This document shows positions 56,484-64,000 of a DNA stretch of 64,000 nt, one piece after another. The notes beneath the pieces were generated by a model. It did not search any database. It was not told the DNA's origin and worked only from the letters and a program-made list of their open reading frames with translations. Both the position numbers and the translations under genes were made by a program. Source of the DNA: Marinobacterium sp. GTDB lineage: Bacteria; Pseudomonadota; Gammaproteobacteria; Pseudomonadales; Balneatricaceae. Positions within the stretch are counted from its first letter, which is position 1; every line of letters starts with the position of its first letter. Where the stretch lies: the NCBI GenBank assembly GCA_030602245.1, contig JAUWAC010000001.1:186001-250000 (forward strand). Direction: 5' to 3'.

Positions 56484-57014
56484 ATGGACAACATTGCGCT
56501 GATCGACGGGAGCCAGCGTTACTTTTCCGACAATGTGCCCGACGCACTGGGGCTTGCGCTGTATCAGGCGTCGACGCAGACAGACCCCGCACGCAAGGAA
56601 CGCCTGCTGCTGGACGCGCTGGCACGCTGGCCTCACGCGCTCGATACCCATATCGCGCTGTACAAGCTGTATTTCCGTACCGCCCGTTACGCGGCGGCCG
56701 AACGTCAGGTCTGGCGCACGCTGACCGAAGCCGCGCGTCAGGGCGGCTTTACCCGCAACTACCGCCGTCTGCGCATCGACAGCGCCCCCTGGCTGCAGGA
56801 TCAGTCCGTGGCCCGGCTCTACCTGTTCAGCCTCAAGGCGCTGGGGGTGATTCGTCTGCGTCGAGGGCGTGTGATGGCCGCGCATCGGGTGTTGAGCAAG
56901 CTGCTTGAACTTGATCCGACGGATGAGATCGGCGGCAGCAATTTTCTTGGCATTGCCCGCCGCTTCCTGATTGAAGAGGGGGGTGATCCATTGCTTAAAG
57001 GAGAGAACCTGTGA
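56484..57014 (+). CDS. Helical TPR-like protein of unknown function
   Basis: A 176-residue protein without signal peptide. It looks all-helical, with TPR-like spacing in ARKERLLLDALARWPHALDTHIALYKLYFRTARYAAAERQVWRTL (partly shown by pattern) and AAHRVLSKLLELDPTDEIGG. It overlaps the Fe-S protein gene by 4 bases (GTGA), so the two are coupled, and it might be an assembly or docking partner of that protein. The start was set at MDNIALIDG, with GGA eight bases upstream. I do not recognise a named family. Confidence 0.65.
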   Translation: MDNIALIDGSQRYFSDNVPDALGLALYQASTQTDPARKERLLLDALARWPHALDTHIALYKLYFRTARYAAAERQVWRTLTEAARQGGFTRNYRRLRIDSAPWLQDQSVARLYLFSLKALGVIRLRRGRVMAAHRVLSKLLELDPTDEIGGSNFLGIARRFLIEEGGDPLLKGENL

Positions 57015-58303
57015 AGCCACAGCTGGACTGGTCCGCATACGAAAATGCCGGCATGGGTGATGCCTACGCCGACATCCCGAAAACCGGCGGTGATTACGCC
57101 AAGGCCGTGGCCGTCTGTATCAACAGCATGGTCTGCCTGCGCCCGATCGATCGCGGCGTCATGTGCCCGAGTTTTCGCGTTCATCAGGATGCCGCCTACA
57201 CGCCGGGCGGGCGCAGTCGCCTGATCAAGAAACTGTTGAACGGCGAGATCAGTGCCGAGGAGCAGGCGACGCTGGACCGAGCGATGGACGCCTGTGTCGC
57301 CTGCAAAGGCTGCAAGCGCGAGTGCGACACCAATCTGGATATCGCCACCATCAGGACCGAGTATCTGGCCCAGCGTTACCGCCAGCAAGCGGTCGGGTTA
57401 CGCCAGCGACTGTTCGCGCAACTGCCGGCGCTGCTGCGCCACTCCGTCCTGATGCGCCCGGCGATCAAGGCGGCCAATGCGTTGCCGGCGCTGACCCGTC
57501 GTCTCGGCCTGAACCCTGACCATCCGCTGCCGTTGCCGCAGCCGTCGCCCCGGCTTGAGCCGCGCCACGACCAGCCGGGTACGCCGCTGCTGCTGTGGGT
57601 CGACAGCTTTACCGCCCATTTTGCGCCGGATACCGCTCGCGCGGCACTGCGCGTGCTCGAGGCGGGCGGCTATCGGGTGTATCTGCTTGATGAAGAGCAC
57701 TGTGGTGGTCGCAGCGCCTACTCTCAGGGGCTGGTCGGGTTGGCACGCGAACAGGCCGCGGCGTTGCTGGAGCAGTTGCACCCGCACGTGGAAGCCGGTC
57801 ATCCGATCATCGGGCTCGAGCCCTCGACGCTGCTGATGTTGCGCGATGAACTGTTGACCCTGGGTCTGGGGGAAGCCGCACATGCCGTGGCAGCACAGGC
57901 GCTGCTGTTCGAGGAGTTTCTGGCGCGCGAAATCGCGGCCGGACGCCTTGAACTGCCGTTGCAGGCACGGCCCGGTGCGGCGCCGGTGCTGGTCCACGGT
58001 CACTGCCACCAGAAGGCGGTCGGTGCCATGAAATCGGTGCGTAAGGTGCTCAAGCTGATCCCGGCACTGGAGTTCGACTTCATCGAGGCATCCTGTTGCG
58101 GCGGGGCAGGCAGCTTCAGCTTCGAAGCTGAAAACGCCGAGGACTCGCGCGCCATGGCGGAACTCGCGCTGCTGCCGGCGCTGGCGGCGCGACCGGACGC
58201 GGAGCTGCTCGCCAACGGTTTCTCATGCCGGGAGCAGGTCGCCCGGCTGGGCGGTCCGCGCGGCCTTCATCTTGCCGATCTGCTCGCCCGTCATCTGGCC
58301 TGA
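57011..58303 (+). CDS. Stand-alone (Fe-S)-binding protein, like the C-terminal half of YdiJ/GlpC
   Basis: 430 residues beginning at GTG. Cysteine groups: Cys36-x5-Cys42-x9-Cys52-Pro, then CVACKGCKREC (Cys95, 98, 101, 105), then CCG motifs HGHCHQKAVGAM, EASCCGGAGSFSFE and NGFSCREQV. The order and spacing match the Fe-S half of the YdiJ-type dehydrogenase at 21-24 kb, but no FAD oxidase half is present here or next to it. Probably an electron-transfer subunit of a membrane-associated dehydrogenase; its flavin partner is unknown. Confidence 0.82.
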   Translation: MKPQLDWSAYENAGMGDAYADIPKTGGDYAKAVAVCINSMVCLRPIDRGVMCPSFRVHQDAAYTPGGRSRLIKKLLNGEISAEEQATLDRAMDACVACKGCKRECDTNLDIATIRTEYLAQRYRQQAVGLRQRLFAQLPALLRHSVLMRPAIKAANALPALTRRLGLNPDHPLPLPQPSPRLEPRHDQPGTPLLLWVDSFTAHFAPDTARAALRVLEAGGYRVYLLDEEHCGGRSAYSQGLVGLAREQAAALLEQLHPHVEAGHPIIGLEPSTLLMLRDELLTLGLGEAAHAVAAQALLFEEFLAREIAAGRLELPLQARPGAAPVLVHGHCHQKAVGAMKSVRKVLKLIPALEFDFIEASCCGGAGSFSFEAENAEDSRAMAELALLPALAARPDAELLANGFSCREQVARLGGPRGLHLADLLARHLA

Positions 58304-58390
58304 CACCGTTCGTCCGCTGTCGCGGGGTTGTGCTGCCCCACGCTTTTCCGATATACAGGGCTTCGACAACGCTGTTGCAAGGAGCCTTTT

Positions 58391-59080
58391 TTGTACAAAC
58401 TGCTGATTTTCGACTGGGACGGCACCATCATCGACTCTCAGGCCCGCATCATCGCCAGCATGCAGGCGGCGGCGGACGAGCTTGGCCATGATCCGTTATG
58501 CCCGGAAGCGGTCCGTAACATCATCGGACTGGGATTGCCGGAAGCGATCCGGGCGCTGATCCCCCACATCGACGAGCCCGGCCTGAAGCGGATGCGCGAG
58601 CGTTACAGCCACCACTTTCTCGAGCAGAACACGACTCCCACCGAGCTCTACCCCGGTGCCGAGGAGACCCTGCGCCGGCTCAGGGCGCGCGGCTATCGAC
58701 TGGCCGTGGCGACCGGCAAAAGCCGGCGAGGGCTCGACCGGGTGCTGGATGAAACCGGCCTGGGCGAGCTGTTCGAGCTGACCCGCTGTGCCGATGAGAC
58801 CCGCTCCAAACCCGATCCGCTGATGTTGCTCGAGATCCTTGAGGAAACCGGCATGAGTGCGGCCGAGGCGGTGATGATCGGCGATACCGAGTATGATCTT
58901 GAAATGGGATACCGCATCGGCATGGGGCGCGTCGCGGTCAGCTATGGCGCGCACGATCTCGAGCGCCTGCGGCGTTTCGAGCCGCTGGCGGAGATTCATC
59001 AGTTCCCCGAACTTGAAGCCTGGCTGGACAGCCTTGGAACCACCACCGAACCGATGTCAGGACAGAGGATTGTATCGTGA
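58391..59080 (+). CDS. HAD-family phosphatase (Gph-like)
   Basis: A 229-residue cytosolic phosphatase. HAD motif I is FDWDGTIIDS with nucleophile Asp9, motif II is VATGKS, motif III the Lys in RSKPDPLML and motif IV MIGDTEYDLEMG. The cap between motifs I and II is of the phosphoglycolate-phosphatase type, but the true substrate is unknown. The start is TTG with AAGGAG six bases upstream. Its end overlaps the peptidase gene by 4 bases (GTGA). The gene order HAD-sppA before yceF-rpmF is as in Pseudomonas. Confidence 0.88.
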   Translation: MYKLLIFDWDGTIIDSQARIIASMQAAADELGHDPLCPEAVRNIIGLGLPEAIRALIPHIDEPGLKRMRERYSHHFLEQNTTPTELYPGAEETLRRLRARGYRLAVATGKSRRGLDRVLDETGLGELFELTRCADETRSKPDPLMLLEILEETGMSAAEAVMIGDTEYDLEMGYRIGMGRVAVSYGAHDLERLRRFEPLAEIHQFPELEAWLDSLGTTTEPMSGQRIVS

Positions 59081-60123
59081 GCAAGAATCCGTGGGGTGAA
59101 GAGGAGGGCACCACCGAGGCCCCCGAGCCCGTCAACACCGATCAGCCCGAGCGTCAGCAGGAGAAGGAACGCAAACGCAAGGAGTCCAAAGAGTGGCGCC
59201 TGATCGAGAAGATGGTCAACAGCCTGCACGTCGAACACCGCCGTGCTCGTCGCTGGGGTATCTTCTTCAAGCTGCTGACCTTTACCTATCTGTTTGCGCT
59301 GATCGGTCTGTTCTTCTATGCGCAGGAGCCCGACGTGAAACTGGCAACCGCCAGCGATCATGTCGCCGTGGTGCGGGTTGAAGGTCCGATTGCCGATGGC
59401 GAGAAGGCCAGCGCCGACGCGATCATCTGGGCCTTGCGCCGCGCCTTTGAGAACACCCATGCAAGGGCGGTCATCCTGCGCATCAACAGCCCCGGTGGCA
59501 GCCCGGTGCAGGCCGGCTACGTGTACGATGAGATTGACCGGCTGCAGGCGAAATACCCGGAGAAGAAGGTGTATGCCGTCATCACCGATATCGGTGCCTC
59601 GGGCGCCTATTATATGGCGGCCGCCGCTGACGAGATCTACGCCGACAAGGCCAGCCTGGTTGGCTCCATCGGTGTCGTCTCGGCCGGTTTCGGCTTTGTC
59701 GATCTGATGGACAAACTCGGGGTCGAGCGCCGCATGATGACCGCCGGCGAACACAAGGGTCTGCTGGATCCGTTCCAGCCGTTGCAGGACGCCGAGCGCC
59801 AGTTCTGGCTCGAGGTGCTGAATACCACGCACGAGCAGTTCATCGAGCAGGTCAGAAAAGGCCGGGGTGAGCGTCTCAACGAGAATGAACAGCTGTTCTC
59901 GGGGCTGGTCTGGACCGGAGAACAGGCACTGGAGCTCGGTCTGATTGACGGGCTGGGCAGTGCCAGTCAGGTCGCGCGTGAGCGTGTCGGCGTGGAAAGC
60001 CTCGTCGACTACAGTGCGAAGCCGAACCCGTTCGAGCAGCTGATCGATCGTCTCGGCGTCAGCATGGCATCGCATCTGGCCAGCCTCGTGGGGCTGGGAG
60101 CGGCACCGGTACAGCTGCGCTGA
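59077..60123 (+). CDS. sppA: S49-family signal peptide peptidase, SppA-like
   Basis: 348 residues from a GTG start. A charged cytosolic leader is followed by one membrane segment (WGIFFKLLTFTYLFALIGLFF, residues about 66-87, shown in part) and a single S49 domain facing the periplasm, with the catalytic Ser in ITDIGASGAYYMAAA and the general-base Lys in GEHKGLLDPF. It is the short SppA form that acts as an oligomer to degrade leftover signal peptides. Translationally coupled to the HAD gene. The 32-base gap to the convergent yceF has no strong terminator. Confidence 0.88.
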   Translation: MSKNPWGEEEGTTEAPEPVNTDQPERQQEKERKRKESKEWRLIEKMVNSLHVEHRRARRWGIFFKLLTFTYLFALIGLFFYAQEPDVKLATASDHVAVVRVEGPIADGEKASADAIIWALRRAFENTHARAVILRINSPGGSPVQAGYVYDEIDRLQAKYPEKKVYAVITDIGASGAYYMAAAADEIYADKASLVGSIGVVSAGFGFVDLMDKLGVERRMMTAGEHKGLLDPFQPLQDAERQFWLEVLNTTHEQFIEQVRKGRGERLNENEQLFSGLVWTGEQALELGLIDGLGSASQVARERVGVESLVDYSAKPNPFEQLIDRLGVSMASHLASLVGLGAAPVQLR

Positions 60124-60155
60124 TTCATCTTTTTTACATACCGGCTCGGAGCCGC

Positions 60156-60746
60156 TCAAACGGTTCCGAGCACATCCACCCCCATATTCTGCAGCATCCG
60201 CGTCAGGCGAATCAGCGGCAGCCCGATCAGGGTATTGGGATCGTCACCCCGCAGCCGCTCAAACAGCACGATGCCCAACCCTTCCGATTTAAAGCTGCCG
60301 GCACAGTGTAACGGCTGCTCCCGACGGACATAGTTCACGATCTGCGTGTCGCTGAGCGGGCGAAACTCCACGTCAAACGGCACGGCCTCCAGCTGATAAT
60401 CGCCCGTGGCACTGTCCAGCAGGCAGAGCCCGGTATAAAAGCGGACCGTTTTGCCCGATGCGGCCTGCAGCTGCTCGATGGCGCGGGCCTCGGTCAGCGG
60501 TTTGCCCAGAATGCGGCCGTCGAGTGTCGCAACCTGATCGGACCCGATAATCAACGCATCAGGTTCGGACGCGGCAACCGCCTGCGCCTTGCTCAGCGCC
60601 AGACGGCGCACCAACGCGTCGGCGCGCTCGTCCGGGTGTGCTGTTTCATCCACCTCTGGCGAGACGCAGCTGTACGCGATACCCAGCTTGTCGAGCAGGG
60701 CGCGGCGGTAGACTGAACTGGAGGCCAGTACGAGGCGACGAGTCAT
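60156..60746 (-). CDS. yceF: Maf-family nucleotide pyrophosphatase YceF
   Basis: Hydrolyses non-canonical nucleoside triphosphates; E. coli YceF prefers 7-methyl-GTP. 196 residues, with the N-terminal [18 protein letters not shown], the catalytic [12 protein letters not shown] and [11 protein letters not shown]. The position divergent from yceD-rpmF-plsX is that of YceF in enterics and pseudomonads, which separates it from the Maf paralogue near mreB. The start has AGGGAG upstream. Confidence 0.92.
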   Translation of the reverse strand: MTRRLVLASSSVYRRALLDKLGIAYSCVSPEVDETAHPDERADALVRRLALSKAQAVAASEPDALIIGSDQVATLDGRILGKPLTEARAIEQLQAASGKTVRFYTGLCLLDSATGDYQLEAVPFDVEFRPLSDTQIVNYVRREQPLHCAGSFKSEGLGIVLFERLRGDDPNTLIGLPLIRLTRMLQNMGVDVLGTV

Positions 60747-60852
60747 CGAAAATTCTCCCTGTGGCGTGGTTCTTTCGGGGCCGCATGATAGCGTGATTTT
60801 TCTGTCACTTCCCTTTGACAGCATGGGGGTTCGCGCCTAGAATTGCGCGCTT

Positions 60853-61380
60853 ATGTCGTACGGTCCTTTACCGAAAAGAGTTGACCCGCGCAAATTTGCC
60901 GAGCGGGAAGCGAAAATCGAAGGTGTTGCTTCGGTATCAGCAATGCCACGTCTTGCTTCGCTTCTGGCCGACGGTTCCGGTGATATCCTGGTATCGTTGC
61001 AGTTTGCGTTGGATGAGCAGCGTTTACGCACCGTCTCCGGATCGGCGCGCGGCACGGTTACGCAAACCTGTCAGCGCTGCCTCGAACCGGTTGCGGTCGA
61101 AGTTGAAGCCAACGTCAATCTGGCGATGGTGCTCAACGAAGAACAGGCGAAAAATCTGCCCCGGTATTACGATCCCTTGATCGTCGAGGCTGAGGATGTC
61201 GAGCTGCTGTCTCTGATCGAGGATGAACTGATTCTGAGCCTGCCGCTGGTCGCGTACCACGACGATTGCTCGATTCAGACCTCCTTTGGTGACGCTGATG
61301 AGGCGGCCCGGACGCAGGAAACCAAACCCAACCCATTCAGTGTATTGGCCGAACTCAAGCAAAAGGCCGATAAGAGTTGA
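60853..61380 (+). CDS. yceD: YceD (DUF177) ribosome assembly-related protein
   Basis: 175 residues with the DUF177 pattern: an N-terminal PKRVDPRKFAERE, a middle VTQTCQRCLEPVAVEVE with a Cys-x2-Cys pair, and an acidic VELLSLIEDELILSLPLVAYHDDC (in part). YceD is linked to 23S rRNA accumulation and always precedes rpmF, as here with 18 bases between. There is little ribosome-binding sequence at the ATG. Confidence 0.92.
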   Translation: MSYGPLPKRVDPRKFAEREAKIEGVASVSAMPRLASLLADGSGDILVSLQFALDEQRLRTVSGSARGTVTQTCQRCLEPVAVEVEANVNLAMVLNEEQAKNLPRYYDPLIVEAEDVELLSLIEDELILSLPLVAYHDDCSIQTSFGDADEAARTQETKPNPFSVLAELKQKADKS

Positions 61381-61398
61381 ACTAGGAGCTACACAACC

Positions 61399-61578
61399 AT
61401 GGCAGTACAGCAGAACAAAAAGTCTCGTTCACGTCGCGATATGCGCCGTTCACACGACGCCCTGACCAACCCGACTCTGTCTGTCGACGCGACTACCGGC
61501 GAAACTCACCGTCGTCACCACGTCAGCGCTGACGGTTTCTACCGTGGCCGCCAGGTCATCGAGAAAGGTGACGAGTAA
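61399..61578 (+). CDS. rpmF: 50S ribosomal protein L32
   Basis: A 59-residue basic protein starting [21 protein letters not shown] after Met and containing [19 protein letters not shown]. It lacks the zinc-binding cysteines of the C+ type, as usual for gammaproteobacterial L32. CTAGGAG lies upstream with 11-base spacing. It sits between yceD and plsX, its conserved place. It is shorter than 60 residues and easily missed. Confidence 0.97.
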   Translation: MAVQQNKKSRSRRDMRRSHDALTNPTLSVDATTGETHRRHHVSADGFYRGRQVIEKGDE

Positions 61579-61580
61579 GC

Positions 61581-62630
61581 TTGACGGCTTCATATTGCAT
61601 CAGCGTTGATGCAATGGGCGGGGACTTCGGTCCCCGCGTTACCGTTACGGCTGCCTGTGATGCACTCAGGCGCCATCCGCAGCTTGAAATCGTCCTCGTC
61701 GGGCAAGCCGACGCTATCAATTCCCATCTTCGTCGCCAGCGCGGCGACCATCTGCAACGCCTGCACCTGATCCATGCCGACGATGTCGTGCCGATGGATG
61801 AAAAACCGTCTCAGGCATTACGCAAACGACAGCACACCTCGATGAGCAAGGCGCTCGAACTCGTGGCCGAGGGGCGGGCACAGGCCTGCATCAGTGCCGG
61901 CAATACCGGCGCACTGATGGCGATGAGCCGTGCGGTACTCGGTATGCTGCCGTGTATTGAACGTCCCGCCATTACCACCGCGATTCCGACGCTCAAGGGG
62001 CACAGCTACATGCTGGATCTGGGCGCCAACGTGGATTGCAGTGCCGAACAGCTGCTGCAGTTTGCGATTATGGGGTCAGTCATGGTGGAGGCGATCGAAC
62101 AGAGTGAACGCCCCGCCATCGGGCTGCTGAATGTCGGCTCCGAGCAGCACAAGGGGAATGACCAGGTGCGCGAGGCAAGTCGACTGATCGGCGCCCATGC
62201 CGGACTCAATTTTATCGGCTATCTTGAGGGCGACGACCTGTTCAACGGTCGCGCCGATGTCATCGTCTGCGACGGCTTTGTCGGCAATATCGCGCTGAAA
62301 AGCTGCGAAGGCTTGTCCAAGCTGCTGGTTCGCCGTGTGCAGGGCAGTTTCAGACGCAATCTCTATCGCCGTCTGGTGGCACTGCTGGCAACGCCGATTC
62401 TGCGCGATCTCAAGGCACAGCTGGACCCGGGTCGTCTTAACGGCGCCTCACTGCTCGGGCTGCAGGGCGTGGTGATCAAGAGTCACGGCGGGGCCAATCG
62501 CAACTACTTCGGCTATGCCATCGATGTGGCGCTGGAGGAAGCGCGCATGAACGTGCCGGCCCGGATTCGTGATCGCGTGCGCGACGAGATGGCCCGCTGT
62601 GGCGAGCAGACCGATCCGCAACCGTTCTAA
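61581..62630 (+). CDS. plsX: Phosphate acyltransferase PlsX
   Basis: Makes acyl-phosphate from acyl-ACP for phospholipid synthesis. 349 residues, with CISVDAMGGDFGPRVTV at the N-terminus, ISAGNTGALMA, and LNVGSEQHKGN. No ATG suits the N-terminus; the TTG two bases after the rpmF stop gives the family start, so it is probably coupled to rpmF. FabH, which follows plsX in E. coli, is absent; fabD follows directly. Confidence 0.95.
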   Translation: MTASYCISVDAMGGDFGPRVTVTAACDALRRHPQLEIVLVGQADAINSHLRRQRGDHLQRLHLIHADDVVPMDEKPSQALRKRQHTSMSKALELVAEGRAQACISAGNTGALMAMSRAVLGMLPCIERPAITTAIPTLKGHSYMLDLGANVDCSAEQLLQFAIMGSVMVEAIEQSERPAIGLLNVGSEQHKGNDQVREASRLIGAHAGLNFIGYLEGDDLFNGRADVIVCDGFVGNIALKSCEGLSKLLVRRVQGSFRRNLYRRLVALLATPILRDLKAQLDPGRLNGASLLGLQGVVIKSHGGANRNYFGYAIDVALEEARMNVPARIRDRVRDEMARCGEQTDPQPF

Positions 62631-62728
62631 AATCAGACGAATACTGTAAACTACGCCTCCCTTGTACCTGCCGCCCCCTCAGGGTGGTCGCGGCGGGATA
62701 AGAAGAAACCGGTAAGATAGAGGACGCC

Positions 62729-63661
62729 ATGTCGCAGTCGCTTGCTTTCGTTTTCCCCGGTCAGGGCTCCCAGCATCTTGGCATGCTGTCGGAACTGGCC
62801 GGCGAGCATCCGATCATTGAACAGACTTTCGAGGAAGCCTCGGATGCCCTCGGTCTCGACTTGTGGAAGATGGCCCAGTCCGGGCCCGAAGACGCCCTCA
62901 ACAGTACAGAGAACACTCAGCCGGCACTGCTGACCGCGGGTGTTGCGCTCTGGCGTCTGTGGAACCAGCTCGATGGCACTACGCCGTCGGTGATGGCCGG
63001 TCACAGCCTGGGGGAATACACCGCTCTGGTCTGCGCTGACGCGATCAACTTCGCTGACGGTGTGCGCCTCGTCCGGGCACGCGGCCAGTATATGCAGCAG
63101 GCCGTCCCGGCGGGTGCCGGCGCCATGGCTGCCATCCTGGGTCTCGATGACGCAGCTGTTGCCGCCGCGTGTGAAGCGGCCGCTCAGGGTGCCGTGGTCG
63201 CGCCGGTCAACTACAACTGCCCCGGTCAGGTCGTCATTGCCGGCGAGAAGGATGCCGTGGAACGCGCCATGGCCGCCTGCAAGGACGCCGGCGCCAAACG
63301 CGCCATCGCACTGTCGGTCAGCGTGCCGTCCCATTGCGAACTGATGAAACCGGCTGCCGAGCGCATGGCGGAAACCCTCGCCGGCATCGAGTTGCGCATG
63401 CCGATTATCAAGGTTATTCAGAACGTGACCGCCGAGGCGCCGGCCGATATCGACGAGCTCAAGGCGAACCTGCTGTCGCAGCTGTACAGCCCGGTACTCT
63501 GGACCACCAGCGTCCAGAACATGGTAACCTGCGGCGTCACGACGACGCTCGAGTGCGGCCCGGGCAAGGTGCTGGCCGGCCTCAACAAGAAGATCGACCG
63601 CTCCCTGACCGTCGCCGCGATCAACGATCCGGATGGCCTGGCCAAGGCGCTGGCGCTCTGA
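62729..63661 (+). CDS. fabD: Malonyl-CoA:ACP transacylase FabD
   Basis: Loads malonate onto acyl carrier protein for fatty acid synthesis. 310 residues with the N-terminal [14 protein letters not shown], the oxyanion [10 protein letters not shown], nucleophile Ser in [14 protein letters not shown] near residue 92 and the His in [17 protein letters not shown] 98 bases after plsX, in the same orientation, in the conserved plsX-fabD-fabG order. Confidence 0.97.
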   Translation: MSQSLAFVFPGQGSQHLGMLSELAGEHPIIEQTFEEASDALGLDLWKMAQSGPEDALNSTENTQPALLTAGVALWRLWNQLDGTTPSVMAGHSLGEYTALVCADAINFADGVRLVRARGQYMQQAVPAGAGAMAAILGLDDAAVAAACEAAAQGAVVAPVNYNCPGQVVIAGEKDAVERAMAACKDAGAKRAIALSVSVPSHCELMKPAAERMAETLAGIELRMPIIKVIQNVTAEAPADIDELKANLLSQLYSPVLWTTSVQNMVTCGVTTTLECGPGKVLAGLNKKIDRSLTVAAINDPDGLAKALAL

Positions 63662-63688
63662 TCAGATCGAGAACTAAGGAACACCTGC

Positions 63689-64000
63689 ATGAGTATTGAA
63701 GGTAAAGTTGCCCTGGTGACCGGGGCTACCCGTGGCATCGGCAAGGCGATCGCCGAAAATCTGGCCGCCCAGGGCGCGCTGGTCATCGGTACCGCTACCA
63801 GCGAGAAGGGTGCCGCGGCCATCAGCGAGTATCTGGCGGCCGCCGGTAATAAAGGCTGCGGCATGGTCCTGAATGTGGCCGATGCCGAGTCCGTGGACAG
63901 CGTGCTGAAGTCGATCCAGAGTGAGTACGGCGCGATCGAGATTCTGGTCAATAACGCCGGTATCACCCGCGACAACCTGATGATGCGGATGAAGGACGAC
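63689..64000 (+). CDS. fabG: 3-oxoacyl-ACP reductase FabG (N-terminal part)
   Basis: The first 104 codons are in the window; the gene is cut at base 64000. Short-chain dehydrogenase with the NADP(H) motif VTGATRGIGKAIAENLA and the ILVNNAGITRDNLMMRMKDD stretch, characteristic of FabG. AAGGA lies upstream of the ATG. It continues the fab operon after fabD. Confidence 0.95.
   Translation, partial: MSIEGKVALVTGATRGIGKAIAENLAAQGALVIGTATSEKGAAAISEYLAAAGNKGCGMVLNVADAESVDSVLKSIQSEYGAIEILVNNAGITRDNLMMRMKDD

Overview
This window is a high-GC (roughly 60%) gammaproteobacterial chromosome segment. Gene content and order fit an Oceanospirillales/Pseudomonadales-type aerobic heterotroph: an acnD/prpF-type methylcitrate operon under a GntR regulator, the ppsR/ppsA pair, dsbB and dsbD, luxS, and a yceF | yceD-rpmF-plsX-fabD-fabG cluster without fabH between plsX and fabD, as in Pseudomonas. 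Coding density is high. I saw no rRNA, tRNA, CRISPR array, prophage or intact insertion sequence. At least five genes (dsbD, ppsA, pqqE, a HAD phosphatase, plsX) appear to start with TTG.

Layout. 1-6.4 kb: methylcitrate cycle for propionyl-CoA (end of a GntR/FCD regulator, prpB, prpC, acnD, prpF), closed by a terminator. 6.5-25 kb: housekeeping genes, comprising a CHASE-GGDEF cyclase, an EamA exporter, DAHP synthase, dsbD, a cysteine hydrolase, a DUF2889 protein, the divergent ppsR/ppsA pair, a ferredoxin and ferredoxin reductase, a CvfB-like S1 protein, a LysR regulator divergent from a YdiJ-type FAD/Fe-S dehydrogenase, and rraA. 25-28.5 kb: a truncated porin, a YbaK deacylase, dsbB and an MFS exporter.

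28.5-58.3 kb is the most distinctive part: a PQQ-dependent alcohol oxidation island. A leftward operon encodes an ABC exporter, a beta-propeller protein and a periplasmic binding protein that look like the PedA1A2BC set of Pseudomonas putida. Rightward genes encode a cupredoxin-like protein without copper ligands, cytochrome c550 (PedF type), a MoxJ-like binding protein, an SsuABC-like importer and a quinoprotein alcohol dehydrogenase whose active site has the Asp-x-Asp signature of lanthanide-dependent enzymes. After unrelated genes (lytic transglycosylase, rhodanese, a 7TM cyclase, phhB, luxS) come an ExaC-type aldehyde dehydrogenase, pqqABCDE, a PqqH-like S9 peptidase, an ErcA-type iron alcohol dehydrogenase, a soluble hybrid histidine kinase, NDH-2 and a stand-alone Fe-S protein. 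Together these oxidise alcohol in the periplasm, pass electrons to cytochrome c, oxidise the aldehyde in the cytoplasm, make the cofactor, and sense the substrate. A 15-base box upstream of several of these units, with identical spacing to a TAAGAT -10 element at exaC and pqqA, suggests a common activator. No response regulator for the kinase is encoded here.

58.3-64 kb: HAD phosphatase, SppA-like signal peptide peptidase, yceF, yceD, rpmF, plsX, fabD and the start of fabG, cut by the window edge. Debris of deletion is visible in two places: the porin that stops after about 131 residues, and an EAL-domain gene remnant whose end runs into the 3' end of the S9 peptidase gene.
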